A DNA stretch of 64,000 bases from positions 39,112-103,111 of the forward strand of contig CADECM010000008.1 in the NCBI GenBank assembly GCA_902825845.1, read 5' to 3'. The stretch's first letter is position 1; every line of letters begins with the position of its first letter. This DNA is from an uncultured beta proteobacterium (GTDB lineage Bacteria > Pseudomonadota > Gammaproteobacteria > Burkholderiales > SG8-41). A model generated the notes under the pieces. The model saw only the letters and a list, made by a program, of their open reading frames with translations. It was not told the origin of the DNA and searched no databases. Of this stretch, positions 37,068-46,278 are shown one piece after another. Made by a program: the position numbers and the translations under genes.

Positions 37068-37507
37068 CGCGCAACTACCAGGTCGGCGGCGAATTGCCGA
37101 CACTTACCAAAACCATGACGCAGGAAGCCATCAACGCTTTCGAAAAAAGCGGCGGTGCCACGGGGCCCAGTCAGTTCACCGACCTGGAAACGGCCAAAAG
37201 CACATTGGGTACCGGCAGTACGGTGGCGTCCGGGCGCATGTCGCTTACCTTTACCATCGAGATGCTGCGCCGCTACTTTGGCGCGGATGTATTCAATTCG
37301 GGTGGCATGGTGGATATGCGATTTTTGCGTCCAGTGAGGCCAGGAGACGCTGTCACCTTTGCCGCCAAGATTACCGGCACCAACAAGGAGGCCGACGGTA
37401 CGCGCGTCACCGTGGAAATAACCGCCACCAACCAGAAGGGCGCCGTCACGGCCGCCGGCATGGGTGCATGTATCGTACCCAGCGGCTACCTGCCGGCCGA
37501 CGAGTAA
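37058..37507 (+). CDS. MaoC/hotdog-fold dehydratase-like protein, second of a pair
   Basis: 149 residues; starts 10 bp before the end of the previous gene in another frame, so translation is coupled. The hotdog features FLRPVRPGDAVTFAAKITG and VTVEITATNQKG are clear. The usual catalytic His segment is replaced by GRMSLTFTIEMLRRYFG, so catalytic role is uncertain. Together with its partner it mirrors the split hydratase at 9601-10698 but is only distantly similar. Confidence 0.8.
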   Translation: MAIARNYQVGGELPTLTKTMTQEAINAFEKSGGATGPSQFTDLETAKSTLGTGSTVASGRMSLTFTIEMLRRYFGADVFNSGGMVDMRFLRPVRPGDAVTFAAKITGTNKEADGTRVTVEITATNQKGAVTAAGMGACIVPSGYLPADE

Positions 37508-37558
37508 CACTGCGGGGCGGCAGAAAGTGCCGCAATTCCTGGCCGCACGGTTGTCAGG

Positions 37559-38557
37559 CTAGCGCACTGCCCACGGCTTGAAATAATCGGTGCGGTCCGC
37601 CGAATACACGACAAAGTGTTTGACCTTCTTGTCGTGCAGTACATGCAGGGTCACATCGTCGCCCGCTTTGCCGCTGGCCCACAACCGCTCGTAGAACTCG
37701 CTCTGATTGCCGACCGAGTGCCCGGCCACGCCCAGCACGATGTCACCGCGCTTGATGCCCGAGCGCGCAGCCGGGCCGTCGGGCAAGGTGCGCGTTACCA
37801 CCACGTGCCCCTCGACGTCCTCGGTATAGATGCCCAGCCACGGACGTCCCGGCGCCGGCCTGCGTCCGTGCGTTACCAAATCGTCGAGAATAGGATTAAG
37901 CAGATTAATCGGGATAAACATATTGCCGGGGAAGGCAACCCCGGTAGCCAGCGTATCACTCACCCACAGGGAGGCGATGCCCAGCAGCCGGTCATCGTCA
38001 TCCAGCAAGGCTGCCCCGCTGTGCTCGCCCCTGGGCGGCGCGGTAAATATCGCATCGTCGATCATGTACTCCCACCAGCCGGTGAAGCGGCGGCGGGAGG
38101 ATACGCAAGCGGCCGTCACCCCACCCGCGGATTGATGGGTTGCGACACGCACACACTGCAGGGGCTGCAGTCGCGTCGCGTCGCCCAGTTTGAGCGGACG
38201 CTTGGCCATTCCGGCCTGCCCGCGCAGCAGACCGAATCCGCTGGCATGGTCAAAGCCGATCACCGTGGCGGGATACACGCGCCCGTCCGGCGCCATCGCG
38301 AGCACGGAACCCGCTTCAATCACCAGGTAACCCACGGTCAGTATCAGCCCGCTGGCGTCGATCACCACGCCGGTGCCTTCGCGCTCCGCGCCCAGCGTGT
38401 CTATGCTGCGTGCGCCCGCCACTGTCTTGATACTGAGTTTGACTACCGCATCCGGCAATTTACCGCCGCGGCCGGATTGGGTTACGGGCGCGTTAACCGC
38501 TCGCCAGGTGGACAGTGCCACGCTGAAAAACGATGGGGTATTGACGGTTTTACTCAC
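37559..38557 (-). CDS. HtrA/DegP-like protein with PDZ domain, catalytically degenerate
   Basis: 332 residues, GTG start. A trypsin-like domain (about residues 35-215) is followed by a PDZ domain (about 230-325, with PAARSGIKRGDIVLGV). The triad is incomplete: the His position in ILTVGYLV is Tyr77, the Asp after GFDHAS is Gly107, and only the Ser motif EHSGAALL (Ser180) remains. There is no signal peptide. It is probably a non-proteolytic binding or scaffold protein in the cytoplasm. Its start overlaps the GreB stop by four bases (GTGA), so it is made with that factor. Confidence 0.85.
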   Translation of the reverse strand: MSKTVNTPSFFSVALSTWRAVNAPVTQSGRGGKLPDAVVKLSIKTVAGARSIDTLGAEREGTGVVIDASGLILTVGYLVIEAGSVLAMAPDGRVYPATVIGFDHASGFGLLRGQAGMAKRPLKLGDATRLQPLQCVRVATHQSAGGVTAACVSSRRRFTGWWEYMIDDAIFTAPPRGEHSGAALLDDDDRLLGIASLWVSDTLATGVAFPGNMFIPINLLNPILDDLVTHGRRPAPGRPWLGIYTEDVEGHVVVTRTLPDGPAARSGIKRGDIVLGVAGHSVGNQSEFYERLWASGKAGDDVTLHVLHDKKVKHFVVYSADRTDYFKPWAVR

Positions 38558-39114
38558 TTGAGCGCCTCGTAACGAACATCCACGATATCGATCTGCCGCA
38601 GGCCCGCCGGCGTGTGCAAGTTTACCGTATCGCCCGCCCGGTGTTTGATCAGTGCCGCTGCAACCGGCGAAATCCAGCTCACGCGGCCGCGCGCGGGATC
38701 CACCTCATCCAGTCCGACGATGGTAATGGTCTGTTCGGGTCCGCTGCGTTCGGCGTAAGTCACCGTGGCACCAAAAAATATCCGGTCGGTGTCGCCGCGT
38801 GCGGCAGGATCAACCACTTCGGAGGTGTCCAGCCTGCGCGTGAGATAGCGAATGCGCCGATCGATTTCGCGCAATCGTTTTTTTCCGTAGAGATAGTCGC
38901 CATTCTCGGAACGGTCGCCGTTGGACGCCGCCCACGACACCACCTTCACCAGTTCGGGCCGCTCGACGTTAAGCAGTTGCGTGAGTTCGTCCTTGAGCCG
39001 CGCGTAGCCTTGCGGGGTCATATAGTTCCTGAGACCGCGCGGCAGCGCCACCGCTGCTTCGTCGTCAACCGCCTCTTGCGCGGTTACGGAAGTGGTTTTT
39101 GCATTCATGGCCAT
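38554..39114 (-). CDS. greB: Transcript cleavage/elongation factor GreB
   Basis: 186 residues. An N-terminal coiled coil contains the tip acidic pair region GDRSENGDYLYGKKR; the C-terminal FKBP-like domain includes SWISPVAAALI. Slightly longer than E. coli GreB (158) because of an N-terminal extension of about 28 residues. Rescues stalled RNA polymerase by stimulating cleavage of the nascent RNA. Coupled to the HtrA-like gene, and divergent from the nuclease gene at 39191. Confidence 0.93.
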   Translation of the reverse strand: MAMNAKTTSVTAQEAVDDEAAVALPRGLRNYMTPQGYARLKDELTQLLNVERPELVKVVSWAASNGDRSENGDYLYGKKRLREIDRRIRYLTRRLDTSEVVDPAARGDTDRIFFGATVTYAERSGPEQTITIVGLDEVDPARGRVSWISPVAAALIKHRAGDTVNLHTPAGLRQIDIVDVRYEALK

Positions 39115-39190
39115 AGTGTATCGAAATCCCGTTTGGGGATGACAACCCGAATGCCCTAGAATTCCAGCACGTCACCCGCCCTCGCAAAAT

Positions 39191-40591
39191 ATGCTTGAAG
39201 AACACGCCGTCTATGTCGATCTGGAAACCACCGGCGCAACAGCCACACATGATCGCATTACGGAAATCGGCATCATCGAGGTCAACCATGGCCGCGTTAT
39301 CAGCGAATGGTCCGCGCTGATCAATCCCGGCATGCGCATTCCCCCGATGATACAGTCGCTCACCGGCATTACCAACGAGATGGTCGCACTGGCGCCGGCA
39401 TTTGCGGACATCCATCAGGATTTGCTGCGGCGGCTTCAAGGCAGGCTATTCATCGCGCATAACGCGCGCTTCGATTACGGATTTCTCAAGAACGCGTTCG
39501 GCCGCTGCGGCGTGACCTTCACCGCGCGCGTGTTGTGCACGGTAAAGCTGTCGCGCAAGCTGTACCCGCAGCACGTGCGCCACAATCTCGATGCGCTCCT
39601 GCAACGCCACGCACTCGATTGCGAAGCGCGCCATCGCGCGATGGGCGACGCAAGGGCACTGTGGCTGCTCGCGCAAAAATGGACCGCCGAACAGGGCTCG
39701 GCGGTGGTGCGGTCCGCGGTCGACGCGCTGGCCAAATCGCAATCCGTACCGGCAGGCCTGGCGGATCCGGCCTTCGACACTATTCCGGCGTCGCCCGGCG
39801 TCTATTTTTTCCACGGTGACAACGATGTGGTGTTATATATCGGCAAAAGCATCAATATGCGCGCGCGCGTGATGTCACATTTTTCCGGCGATTACCGTTC
39901 CGGCAAAGACATGCAAATCGCGCGGCAAATCAGGCGCATCGACTGGCAACAAACCGCCGGGGAACTGGGCGCGCTGCTGCTGGAGGCGCGACTCGTAAAG
40001 CAGCTGGCGCCCCTGCATAACCGCAAACTGCGGCGCAACACACAGCTATGCTCATGGCATTGGCGTGACGGGGACACGGAAAACCCGCCGCGGCTCGCCA
40101 CCGTGGCCGAAATTGATCCCGCGCATTTTGGCGAACTGTACGGCTTGTTTCGCTCGCACGCCGCGGCGACTGAAGCGCTGCGCGAAATCGCCGCCGCGCA
40201 CGAGCTGTGCACGGTTCTGCTCGGCCTGGAAAAGCGCGAGGGCGCCTGTTTCGCGCATCAGATCAAGCGCTGTCGCGGGGCATGCGCGGGGCTGGAGTCG
40301 CGCGCGCAACATGCGCTGCGGCTGAAAACAGCACTGGTGTCGATGCGCATGTTGCCGTGGCCCTTTGCGGGACGCATTGCCATCCGCGAAAACGCCCTCG
40401 ACGGCGAAACCACGGAACTGCATGTCATGGATCACTGGCGCCACCTGGGCACGGCACGCGACGCCTCGGCGCTGGAGGCCATCGCCGGTAACCGCGCCCT
40501 GCCGGAATTCGACGTGGACACCTACAAGATTCTCAGACGCTTTCTTGCCAAGCCGCTGAGCCGTGCCGCAATAGTCGAACTACCCGAGTAG
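39191..40591 (+). CDS. DEDDh exonuclease fused to a GIY-YIG (Cho/UvrC-like) endonuclease
   Basis: 466 residues. Residues 1-170 are a DnaQ-type 3'-5' exonuclease (YVDLETTG, IAHNARFDYGFL, HRAMGDARALW). From about residue 200 comes a UvrC-type GIY-YIG domain (SPGVYFFHGDNDVVLYIGKS), with the Cho-like end ACFAHQIKRCRGACAG. It probably acts in DNA repair, nicking a damaged strand and trimming it. This fused order is known as the Pol III epsilon-like/Cho form. No ribosome site is obvious before the ATG. Confidence 0.9.
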   Translation: MLEEHAVYVDLETTGATATHDRITEIGIIEVNHGRVISEWSALINPGMRIPPMIQSLTGITNEMVALAPAFADIHQDLLRRLQGRLFIAHNARFDYGFLKNAFGRCGVTFTARVLCTVKLSRKLYPQHVRHNLDALLQRHALDCEARHRAMGDARALWLLAQKWTAEQGSAVVRSAVDALAKSQSVPAGLADPAFDTIPASPGVYFFHGDNDVVLYIGKSINMRARVMSHFSGDYRSGKDMQIARQIRRIDWQQTAGELGALLLEARLVKQLAPLHNRKLRRNTQLCSWHWRDGDTENPPRLATVAEIDPAHFGELYGLFRSHAAATEALREIAAAHELCTVLLGLEKREGACFAHQIKRCRGACAGLESRAQHALRLKTALVSMRMLPWPFAGRIAIRENALDGETTELHVMDHWRHLGTARDASALEAIAGNRALPEFDVDTYKILRRFLAKPLSRAAIVELPE

Positions 40592-40687
40592 TACGATCGA
40601 CGCCGGCAGTCGGCGCGACGTTGTAAGACGCGAGGCCTGTCATACGAGCACTCAACGAAACCGCGACAACCTCAGCGGCCTTCCGCC

Positions 40688-41392
40688 CTACGGCATCAGC
40701 GCATCGAGTTTTTCCGCGACCGCCGCGACCCGGCGGTCGATATAGTCGTGCCAGTAATAGAAGTGCGGCTCGCTACTGCTTAATACGCGGGGCGCGACAC
40801 GCGCCTGGGGATCGCTGAAGGCGATCTGACCGCCTTGCACAGCCGCCTCGCCGTGCCGGTTTTTCATCAAGGCGTCACCGGCATATGCCTTGACATACGT
40901 GCCCGGTTGCGCATCGCCCCGCGATGCATTTTTCTGCCCGATAACAGACACATCCTGATCCGTACCGTGCAGTTCCACCATGACTTCCGGCGTCTGCACC
41001 CGGAACGTCATGTAAGGGCTTGCAGCAAGCCGCCGCATCACGACGCGCAGCGCACCAGTGTTAAGGACCAGCAACACGCGATTGCGCGTGGTGTCGGCGA
41101 AATCCGTGAACCGGTAGGTCGTGATGCGCACCTCCGTATCGGGACGCACTGTGATTTTGGTGCCATCCATCATGCTGAGCAGCGCCCACGCCTTGGGCCC
41201 CGTGCGTACCGCGTCGCCCTCGTCAAGGTCAAGGCCATAGCGCGGCGCGCATTCTTCGCGTCCGGACGACACGTTTACCGCGCCCTCGACTGTGCGCACG
41301 ATGCCCACTTGCGGCCAAGACGGCGCCACGGGCAACAACGCCAGGCATGCCCCGGCGATGGCGAGCCGCAGTCTGTGCAAACGATTGTGCAT
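40688..41392 (-). CDS. Secreted FecR-domain protein
   Basis: 234 residues from the ATG at 41390-41392, giving a signal peptide (MHNRLHRLRLAIAGACLALL, cut near WPQ). A FecR-type domain follows: LDEGDAVRTGPKAWALLSMM and DGTKITVRPDTEVRI. No sigma factor or TonB receptor lies nearby, so this is not a classical iron-signalling set; stand-alone FecR proteins are periplasmic and of unclear role. Divergent from the Bug gene at 41467 with 74 bp between. Confidence 0.85.
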   Translation of the reverse strand: MHNRLHRLRLAIAGACLALLPVAPSWPQVGIVRTVEGAVNVSSGREECAPRYGLDLDEGDAVRTGPKAWALLSMMDGTKITVRPDTEVRITTYRFTDFADTTRNRVLLVLNTGALRVVMRRLAASPYMTFRVQTPEVMVELHGTDQDVSVIGQKNASRGDAQPGTYVKAYAGDALMKNRHGEAAVQGGQIAFSDPQARVAPRVLSSSEPHFYYWHDYIDRRVAAVAEKLDALMP

Positions 41393-41466
41393 CGGGCGAT
41401 GATACCGCCGATGGCCGAACGCGTCGCGGCACGGTAAACTCTCGCATCGTCCCGCGGAGAGTTTGC

Positions 41467-42432
41467 ATGTTTGTCCGACAGATACTGGCTGCACTGGTGG
41501 TATACGCGGCGGGCGCCGTTCCGGCATTCGCACAAGCGTATCCATCCAAACCCATCCGTTTCATCATCCCGTTCCCGCCCGGCGGCCCCACCGATTTGAT
41601 GGGCCGCGCCGCCGCAGACCGCCTCGCCCGCGCCTGGAACATTCAGGTGGTTGCAGACAATCGAGCAGGGGCCGGCGGCAACATTGGCGCCGATCTGTGC
41701 GCAAAATCACCGCCCGACGGCTACACCATTTGCATGATGACGGTGGCACAGGTCATTTCGCCGGCCATCTACAAAAAACTGCCCTTCGATCCGTTGCGGG
41801 ATTTCAGCCCGGTCACGCTGATGGCCATGCTCCCCAGCATGCTTACCGTTCATCCCGCGTTGCCGGCGAAGACGGTTAAGGATGTCATCGGCCTCGCCAA
41901 AGCCAGCCCCGGCCAGCTGATCTACGCCTCCACCGGCAACGGCACCAGCCCGCACATGCTGATGGAGATGTTCAGCGCGATGTCCGGCGTGAAGATGGTA
42001 CATGTGCCGTACAAGGGACAGGCACCCGCTGTCGTCGACCAGATCTCCGGCCAGATTCAGCTGGCCTTCAATACGGCGGCTACCGTGCTGCCGCACGTGC
42101 GGGCGGGGAAATTGCGTCCCATCGCGATATCGACACGCGAGCGGTTTCCGCCGATGCCGGATTTGCCCAGCGTGGAAGAAGGCGGGGTTAAAGGCTTTGA
42201 CGGCAGTTCATGGCAGTCAGTGGTAGTGCCTGCGAAAACGTCACCTGACATTGTCGCCAGGATCTATCAGGAACTGTCCACCATGCTCAAATCACAGCCT
42301 GTGCGCGACCGTTTTCTGGCGCAGGGCGCAATCGCTTCCGGCATCGCGCCCGACGCATTCGTGATATTCATGAAAGCCGAATTGGAAAAATGGGCCAGGG
42401 TGGCCAGATTTGCCAACATCAAACTCGATTGA
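41467..42432 (+). CDS. Tripartite tricarboxylate transporter (TTT/Bug) substrate-binding protein
   Basis: 321 residues from the ATG at 41467. The signal peptide ends at VPAFAQA, followed by YPSKPIRFIIPFPPGGPTD, VVADNRAGAGGN and VPYKGQAPAVV, the binding-fold hallmarks. A longer frame to 41347 overlaps the divergent gene and is rejected. Periplasmic receptor without TctAB genes nearby. A small membrane protein gene follows directly. Confidence 0.92.
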   Translation: MFVRQILAALVVYAAGAVPAFAQAYPSKPIRFIIPFPPGGPTDLMGRAAADRLARAWNIQVVADNRAGAGGNIGADLCAKSPPDGYTICMMTVAQVISPAIYKKLPFDPLRDFSPVTLMAMLPSMLTVHPALPAKTVKDVIGLAKASPGQLIYASTGNGTSPHMLMEMFSAMSGVKMVHVPYKGQAPAVVDQISGQIQLAFNTAATVLPHVRAGKLRPIAISTRERFPPMPDLPSVEEGGVKGFDGSSWQSVVVPAKTSPDIVARIYQELSTMLKSQPVRDRFLAQGAIASGIAPDAFVIFMKAELEKWARVARFANIKLD

Positions 42433-42436
42433 CGCG

Positions 42437-43006
42437 TTGCCTTTGGTGCCAGGCAACAGCTTCCGCGCCTGGCGCAGCCCCGACAGACCGGGCTGCATCC
42501 TGCTGGCGTTTCCGGTGTTGCGTGCACCGCAAGCAGCACTGAGTCTCGGCATATTTGCCCTGCTGTGCGGGTTGATGCCGGCTTTGGGCCTGGCGGCACT
42601 GCTGCCGCTGGAAGCGGCCAGCGCGACGGCACTGCTGTCACTGGCGCTGATTGGCGGCATGGCGGTGCCGTTCATAGTGGCGAGCGCCGTATTCGCCTGG
42701 CTCGCCGTCTACCTGCTAACGAATTCGCTGCGGGTGGAAGTCAGCGCAGCTGGCGTGCATACCGAACGGCGTGTATTCGGCCGCGTAACCAGGCGCTGTG
42801 ACATTGCGCGCGCGGACATTGCCGCCGTGGAACCTCGCATCGGCGCGCGCCATCAAAACGTCTTCAGCGCGACACCACGCTACGCGCTGATTGCGAAGCA
42901 TGCGCTTGAACGCAGCAAAGACGTGGTTGTCGCCGAGGATCTCGCCGGGCAACCGTTGATGAGCGACCTGCGCGCCATGGTCTGCGCGGCGTTGAATATT
43001 AAATAA
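42437..43006 (+). CDS. Small membrane protein of unknown function
   Basis: About 190 residues; start uncertain (TTG at 42410, 42437 or 42443, or GTG at 42446; no ATG). Two adjacent hydrophobic segments in the first half (LSLGIFALLCGLMPALGLAA and a second around GGMAVPFIVASAVFAW) are followed by a soluble C-terminal part. The layout resembles small two-helix bacterial membrane proteins of the DUF2244 kind, which I note only as a possibility. The stop codon lies inside an AT-rich repeat. It overlaps or abuts the Bug gene end. Confidence 0.6.
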   Translation: MPLVPGNSFRAWRSPDRPGCILLAFPVLRAPQAALSLGIFALLCGLMPALGLAALLPLEAASATALLSLALIGGMAVPFIVASAVFAWLAVYLLTNSLRVEVSAAGVHTERRVFGRVTRRCDIARADIAAVEPRIGARHQNVFSATPRYALIAKHALERSKDVVVAEDLAGQPLMSDLRAMVCAALNIK

Positions 43007-43033
43007 TTGTTTATAATCAAATACTTACAATAT
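42996..43033 (+). repeat. AT-rich dispersed repeat, copy 8
   Basis: Contains TTTATAATCAAATACTTACA. It spans the stop codon of the membrane-protein gene and reaches the ATG of the aldolase gene, so that gene has no normal Shine-Dalgarno. Confidence 0.75.
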
Positions 43034-43772
43034 GACCCCTACAACAGACGAAGTCCTCGCGCGACAAGACCTGACCGCCGCACTACGCAGCGCATCGCGC
43101 CTGGGTCTGGGCGAAGGCATCTGCAATCACTTCAGTCTGGCGGTGCCTGGCAGACCAGGGCACTTCCTGATTAATCCACAGGGATTGCACTGGTCGGAGG
43201 TCACGCCGGGCGATCTGGTGATCGTCGATGCACAAGGACGAAAAGTCTCGGGACGGCACGCCGTTGAGCCCACCGCGTTTTTCATCCACAGCGCGCTGCA
43301 TCGCGGCAAATCAAACGCAGCCTGTGTGATGCACACGCATATGCCGTACGCCACATCACTCACCGTGGTGCACGGCGGACGTCTCGAATGGGCAAGCCAG
43401 AATTCGCTCAAGTTTTACAACCGCGTTGCCTACGATGAACACTACAACGGCCTCGCGTTAGACGAGGCCGAAGGGGAACGCATGTGCGGCGAAATGCGCG
43501 ATGCGGATGTGCTGTTCCTGGGCAATCATGGCGTCATCGTGTGCGGCCCGACCGTATCGGCAACCTTTGACGACCTGTATTACCTGGAGCGCGCCTGCAT
43601 GTTGCAAGTGCTGGCCGCCGGCACCGGCAAGCCCCTGCGCATTGTGCCCGATGACGTTGCGGCGAAAACGGGACGGCAGATGAACGGCGAAAGTCAGCAG
43701 GCAGCGCTGCATCTTGACGCGCTGAAACGCCTGCTCGACCGCGATGACCCGGGATGGTCGCGTCTGGCATAG
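43032..43772 (+). CDS. Class II aldolase/adducin family protein
   Basis: 246 residues. Zinc-binding motifs HTHMPYAT and GNHGVIV are present, with the N-terminal GICNHFSLAV loop. Class II aldolases or decarboxylases of this type split or decarboxylate hydroxy/keto acids using a divalent metal; the family also includes non-sugar enzymes. The 5' leader consists of an AT-rich repeat. Single gene, convergent with the small gene at 43857. Confidence 0.88.
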   Translation: MTPTTDEVLARQDLTAALRSASRLGLGEGICNHFSLAVPGRPGHFLINPQGLHWSEVTPGDLVIVDAQGRKVSGRHAVEPTAFFIHSALHRGKSNAACVMHTHMPYATSLTVVHGGRLEWASQNSLKFYNRVAYDEHYNGLALDEAEGERMCGEMRDADVLFLGNHGVIVCGPTVSATFDDLYYLERACMLQVLAAGTGKPLRIVPDDVAAKTGRQMNGESQQAALHLDALKRLLDRDDPGWSRLA

Positions 43773-43856
43773 CGCGTAGAGGAAGGTAAAACGACCGCCG
43801 TGAGAACGTCCCTCCCCCACGGCCACGCCGCGGAAGCAGAGCCCTTCACAACGAAA

Positions 43857-44090
43857 TCAGTGCAGTACCAGCGGCTGCCCCATCAGCACATCAAAATTGC
43901 CCAGGAATTCGTCGATGTTGTCGGAGGAGGCATCTTCGGCAATTACCCCGTTGATGGAGTGCGCGAATTTTTCCGCCACATCGCCCTGGAAGAAAGTGCT
44001 GCGCCGGCTATGCTTGTCCACCAGTTCAAAGCCGCGCCGGTCGGCGTACTCGACCACGTAGTAGTTGTCACTGTTGTAGACCACATTCAT
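43857..44090 (-). CDS. DUF3567-like small protein
   Basis: 77 residues, acidic and soluble. Its start (MNVVYNSDNYYVVEY) and end (FLGNFDVLMGQPLVLH) match what I recall of DUF3567, a family of betaproteobacteria. A strong GGAGGTGG site precedes the ATG. Function unknown. Supports a Burkholderiales-type host. Confidence 0.78.
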   Translation of the reverse strand: MNVVYNSDNYYVVEYADRRGFELVDKHSRRSTFFQGDVAEKFAHSINGVIAEDASSDNIDEFLGNFDVLMGQPLVLH

Positions 44091-44246
44091 AAGCCACCTC
44101 CTTCATCGAAATGTCGGGGCCTGCAGTTTCTTAAACGCGTTAGCTGCGAGGTGGTTACACCTTACGCCCCTGCCCCGCGTACCAATATGGGCATTTGTCA
44201 CAATCGCTGGACCGCAATTGTTAAATTTGGGGTTACAAACGATATT

Positions 44247-45155
44247 TCAAGTGTCCCGGCGCCACTGCGAAACGCCGATGCCCAGCAATATCAGCATCAG
44301 CGCGACATAGGCATGCACGCCCGGCGCCTCACCCAGCAGTGCCACGCCGAGAAACACCGCCACCACCGGGCTCATATAATTGACCAGCGACATAAACGTG
44401 GGCCCCGCCGAGGCGATCAGTTTGAAATACACCACCGTGGCGATCGCGGTCGGCCCCACCCCCAGCCACAGGATCGCCCACAACGACGCCGCGCTCGCCT
44501 GAATCAGCCACGGCCGGTCCACGTAGAGCGCGACCGGCAGCGTAAATACGCTGGCCACCAGCAGCATGGCGGCAGACGCCACCAGCACGTTATCGCCATG
44601 CGCCAGGACCCGTGTGAGCACACTGTTGCCGGCGTAGCACAGTGCGCCGCACAGAATCGCCAGCTGCGACAGAGTTGCCAGCGGCGCGCCGGCAGCATGT
44701 CCAAAAGCGGACGGGCCCATCAGCACCGCAATACCCGCGAAACCGAGAACGAATCCAGTCACGCGATTGCGCGTCATGTGCTCGCCACGCACAAACCAAT
44801 GCGCCAGCACCATGGTGGCGAGCGGCATCACCGCCATCAGGATGCCGGCCAGCGCGCTGTCCGTGCGTTGCTGACCCCAGGTGATGGTGGTGAACGGTAT
44901 GCAATTGCCGACCACCGCCAGCAGTGCGTAGGTGCCCCACACCTTGCCGCCGCGATGCCGCAGGGAAGGCAAACGCGCGCCGCGCAGATACAGCACCGCC
45001 AGCAGCACCAATGCGCCCAGTATCAGACGCGCCGCCACCAGTGTCGACGTTGGCACAGTCGCCACGCCGATCTTGATGAACATGAACGACGAGCCCCACA
45101 TCGCCACCAGGGCGGCGAGCAGCAGCCACTCTAGCGCCGTGCGATGCGGTCCCAT
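44247..45155 (-). CDS. EamA/DMT family transporter
   Basis: 302 residues with ten hydrophobic segments in two EamA repeats (first repeat GSSFMFIKIGV; second near SVFTLPVALYVDRPWL and YFKLIASAGPTF). Inner-membrane exporter, commonly of amino acids or metabolites. It starts 6 bp after the Ldh-type dehydrogenase gene on the same strand, so the pair is an operon, perhaps exporting or importing that enzyme's substrate or product. Confidence 0.9.
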   Translation of the reverse strand: MGPHRTALEWLLLAALVAMWGSSFMFIKIGVATVPTSTLVAARLILGALVLLAVLYLRGARLPSLRHRGGKVWGTYALLAVVGNCIPFTTITWGQQRTDSALAGILMAVMPLATMVLAHWFVRGEHMTRNRVTGFVLGFAGIAVLMGPSAFGHAAGAPLATLSQLAILCGALCYAGNSVLTRVLAHGDNVLVASAAMLLVASVFTLPVALYVDRPWLIQASAASLWAILWLGVGPTAIATVVYFKLIASAGPTFMSLVNYMSPVVAVFLGVALLGEAPGVHAYVALMLILLGIGVSQWRRDT

Positions 45156-45161
45156 CCGTTG

Positions 45162-46184
45162 TTACTGGACGAACGGCGGCACCAGTCCCGGCCGCACCGC
45201 CAGCAGCGCATCATAAATAAAGCGGTCGATCACAATGCCTTCGCGCAGATTCTTCTCGCGTTCACGCAAGGAACGTTCGCCCGGCAGACGGATCTCTTCG
45301 ACGCCCGGCTGGCGTGGTGTGGCCTTGATGCGCGCAAGGGTTTCGCTCAGCTGCTTACGGTAGTCGGCCAGTGGCATCAGCAGATCCGGTTTCATCGCCA
45401 TCATCACATAGCCGTAATTGCCTTCCTGATCGCTGCCCGATCCGGCGAACACACCCAGCGCCTGCGCCGCCATCGCCAGCGCAAAACCCTTGTAGCCGCC
45501 GAATGCCAGCAGTGCGCCCCCGGTGCGAACGACGGTCGGATCGCGCGTCGGCTTGCCGCTGGCGTCGATCGCGACATCTTCAGGCAGCAACTCGCCGCGC
45601 CGTTCGCGAAACTGCAGATCGGTGGACATGAACGCGGAGGTGCCCATGTCGATCACGAACGGCTCGCCCGCCGTCGGATAGCCGAACGACAGCGGATTGG
45701 TCCCGTAGGCGGCTTTCGCCCCGCCCGGCGGCGCCACATGGCGCGTGGAACTCACCGTATGGATGCCGATCAGCCCGGCACGCGCGATGGTCTCCACGAA
45801 GATGGCGCCACGCCCGCTCATCCAGGCGTTGTTCATGCCGATCACGCCAAAGCCATGTTGTTGCGCGCGTTCTATCGACATTTCGGCGGCACGCATCAGC
45901 GCAAACATGCCGCAACTGTTGCCGCCATCGACCATCGCCGACACCGGCGTTTCATACACCACCTTCAGGCGCCGCCGCGGCAGGCGCAGATTGCGATGCT
46001 CGAACACGTTCAGCAGCTTGGGCAGGCCCGAGTACTCGTAGCCGCAGAGCGCGGCATCCAGCACATGATCGGCGATGTAACCGGCCTGTTCGTCGTCGTA
46101 GCCTGCACGGGTCAACGCATTGACCGAAAGGGTGCGCGCCTCAGCAACGGTCAGGCGCACGCGTTCGGGAGTCATCATTTCCAT
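45162..46184 (-). CDS. Ldh family (malate/lactate/ureidoglycolate-type) NAD(P)-dependent oxidoreductase
   Basis: 340 residues of the LDH2/MDH2 family. VIGMNNAWMSGRGAIFVE, SSTRHVAPPGG and TNPLSFGYPT are the cofactor/substrate loops. It reduces a 2-keto acid or oxidises a 2-hydroxy acid (malate, sulfolactate, ureidoglycolate and others are known for the family). First gene of a two-gene unit with the DMT transporter; divergent from the acyl-CoA dehydrogenase at 46279. Confidence 0.9.
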   Translation of the reverse strand: MEMMTPERVRLTVAEARTLSVNALTRAGYDDEQAGYIADHVLDAALCGYEYSGLPKLLNVFEHRNLRLPRRRLKVVYETPVSAMVDGGNSCGMFALMRAAEMSIERAQQHGFGVIGMNNAWMSGRGAIFVETIARAGLIGIHTVSSTRHVAPPGGAKAAYGTNPLSFGYPTAGEPFVIDMGTSAFMSTDLQFRERRGELLPEDVAIDASGKPTRDPTVVRTGGALLAFGGYKGFALAMAAQALGVFAGSGSDQEGNYGYVMMAMKPDLLMPLADYRKQLSETLARIKATPRQPGVEEIRLPGERSLREREKNLREGIVIDRFIYDALLAVRPGLVPPFVQ

Positions 46185-46278
46185 GTGAGTTCTCGATAGT
46201 AGGGAGTGGCTGTGGCAAAATCGCCAGCGTCATCAGGAGCGCCGACAATAGCAACTAAAAGAATGCGGGACAAGAACC

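Noticed and set aside
44197..44256. Possible 14th AT-rich repeat (TTGTTAAATTTGGGGTTACA)
   Set aside because: Shares only TTACAAA and a TAAA run; the AAAAWCA block is absent.
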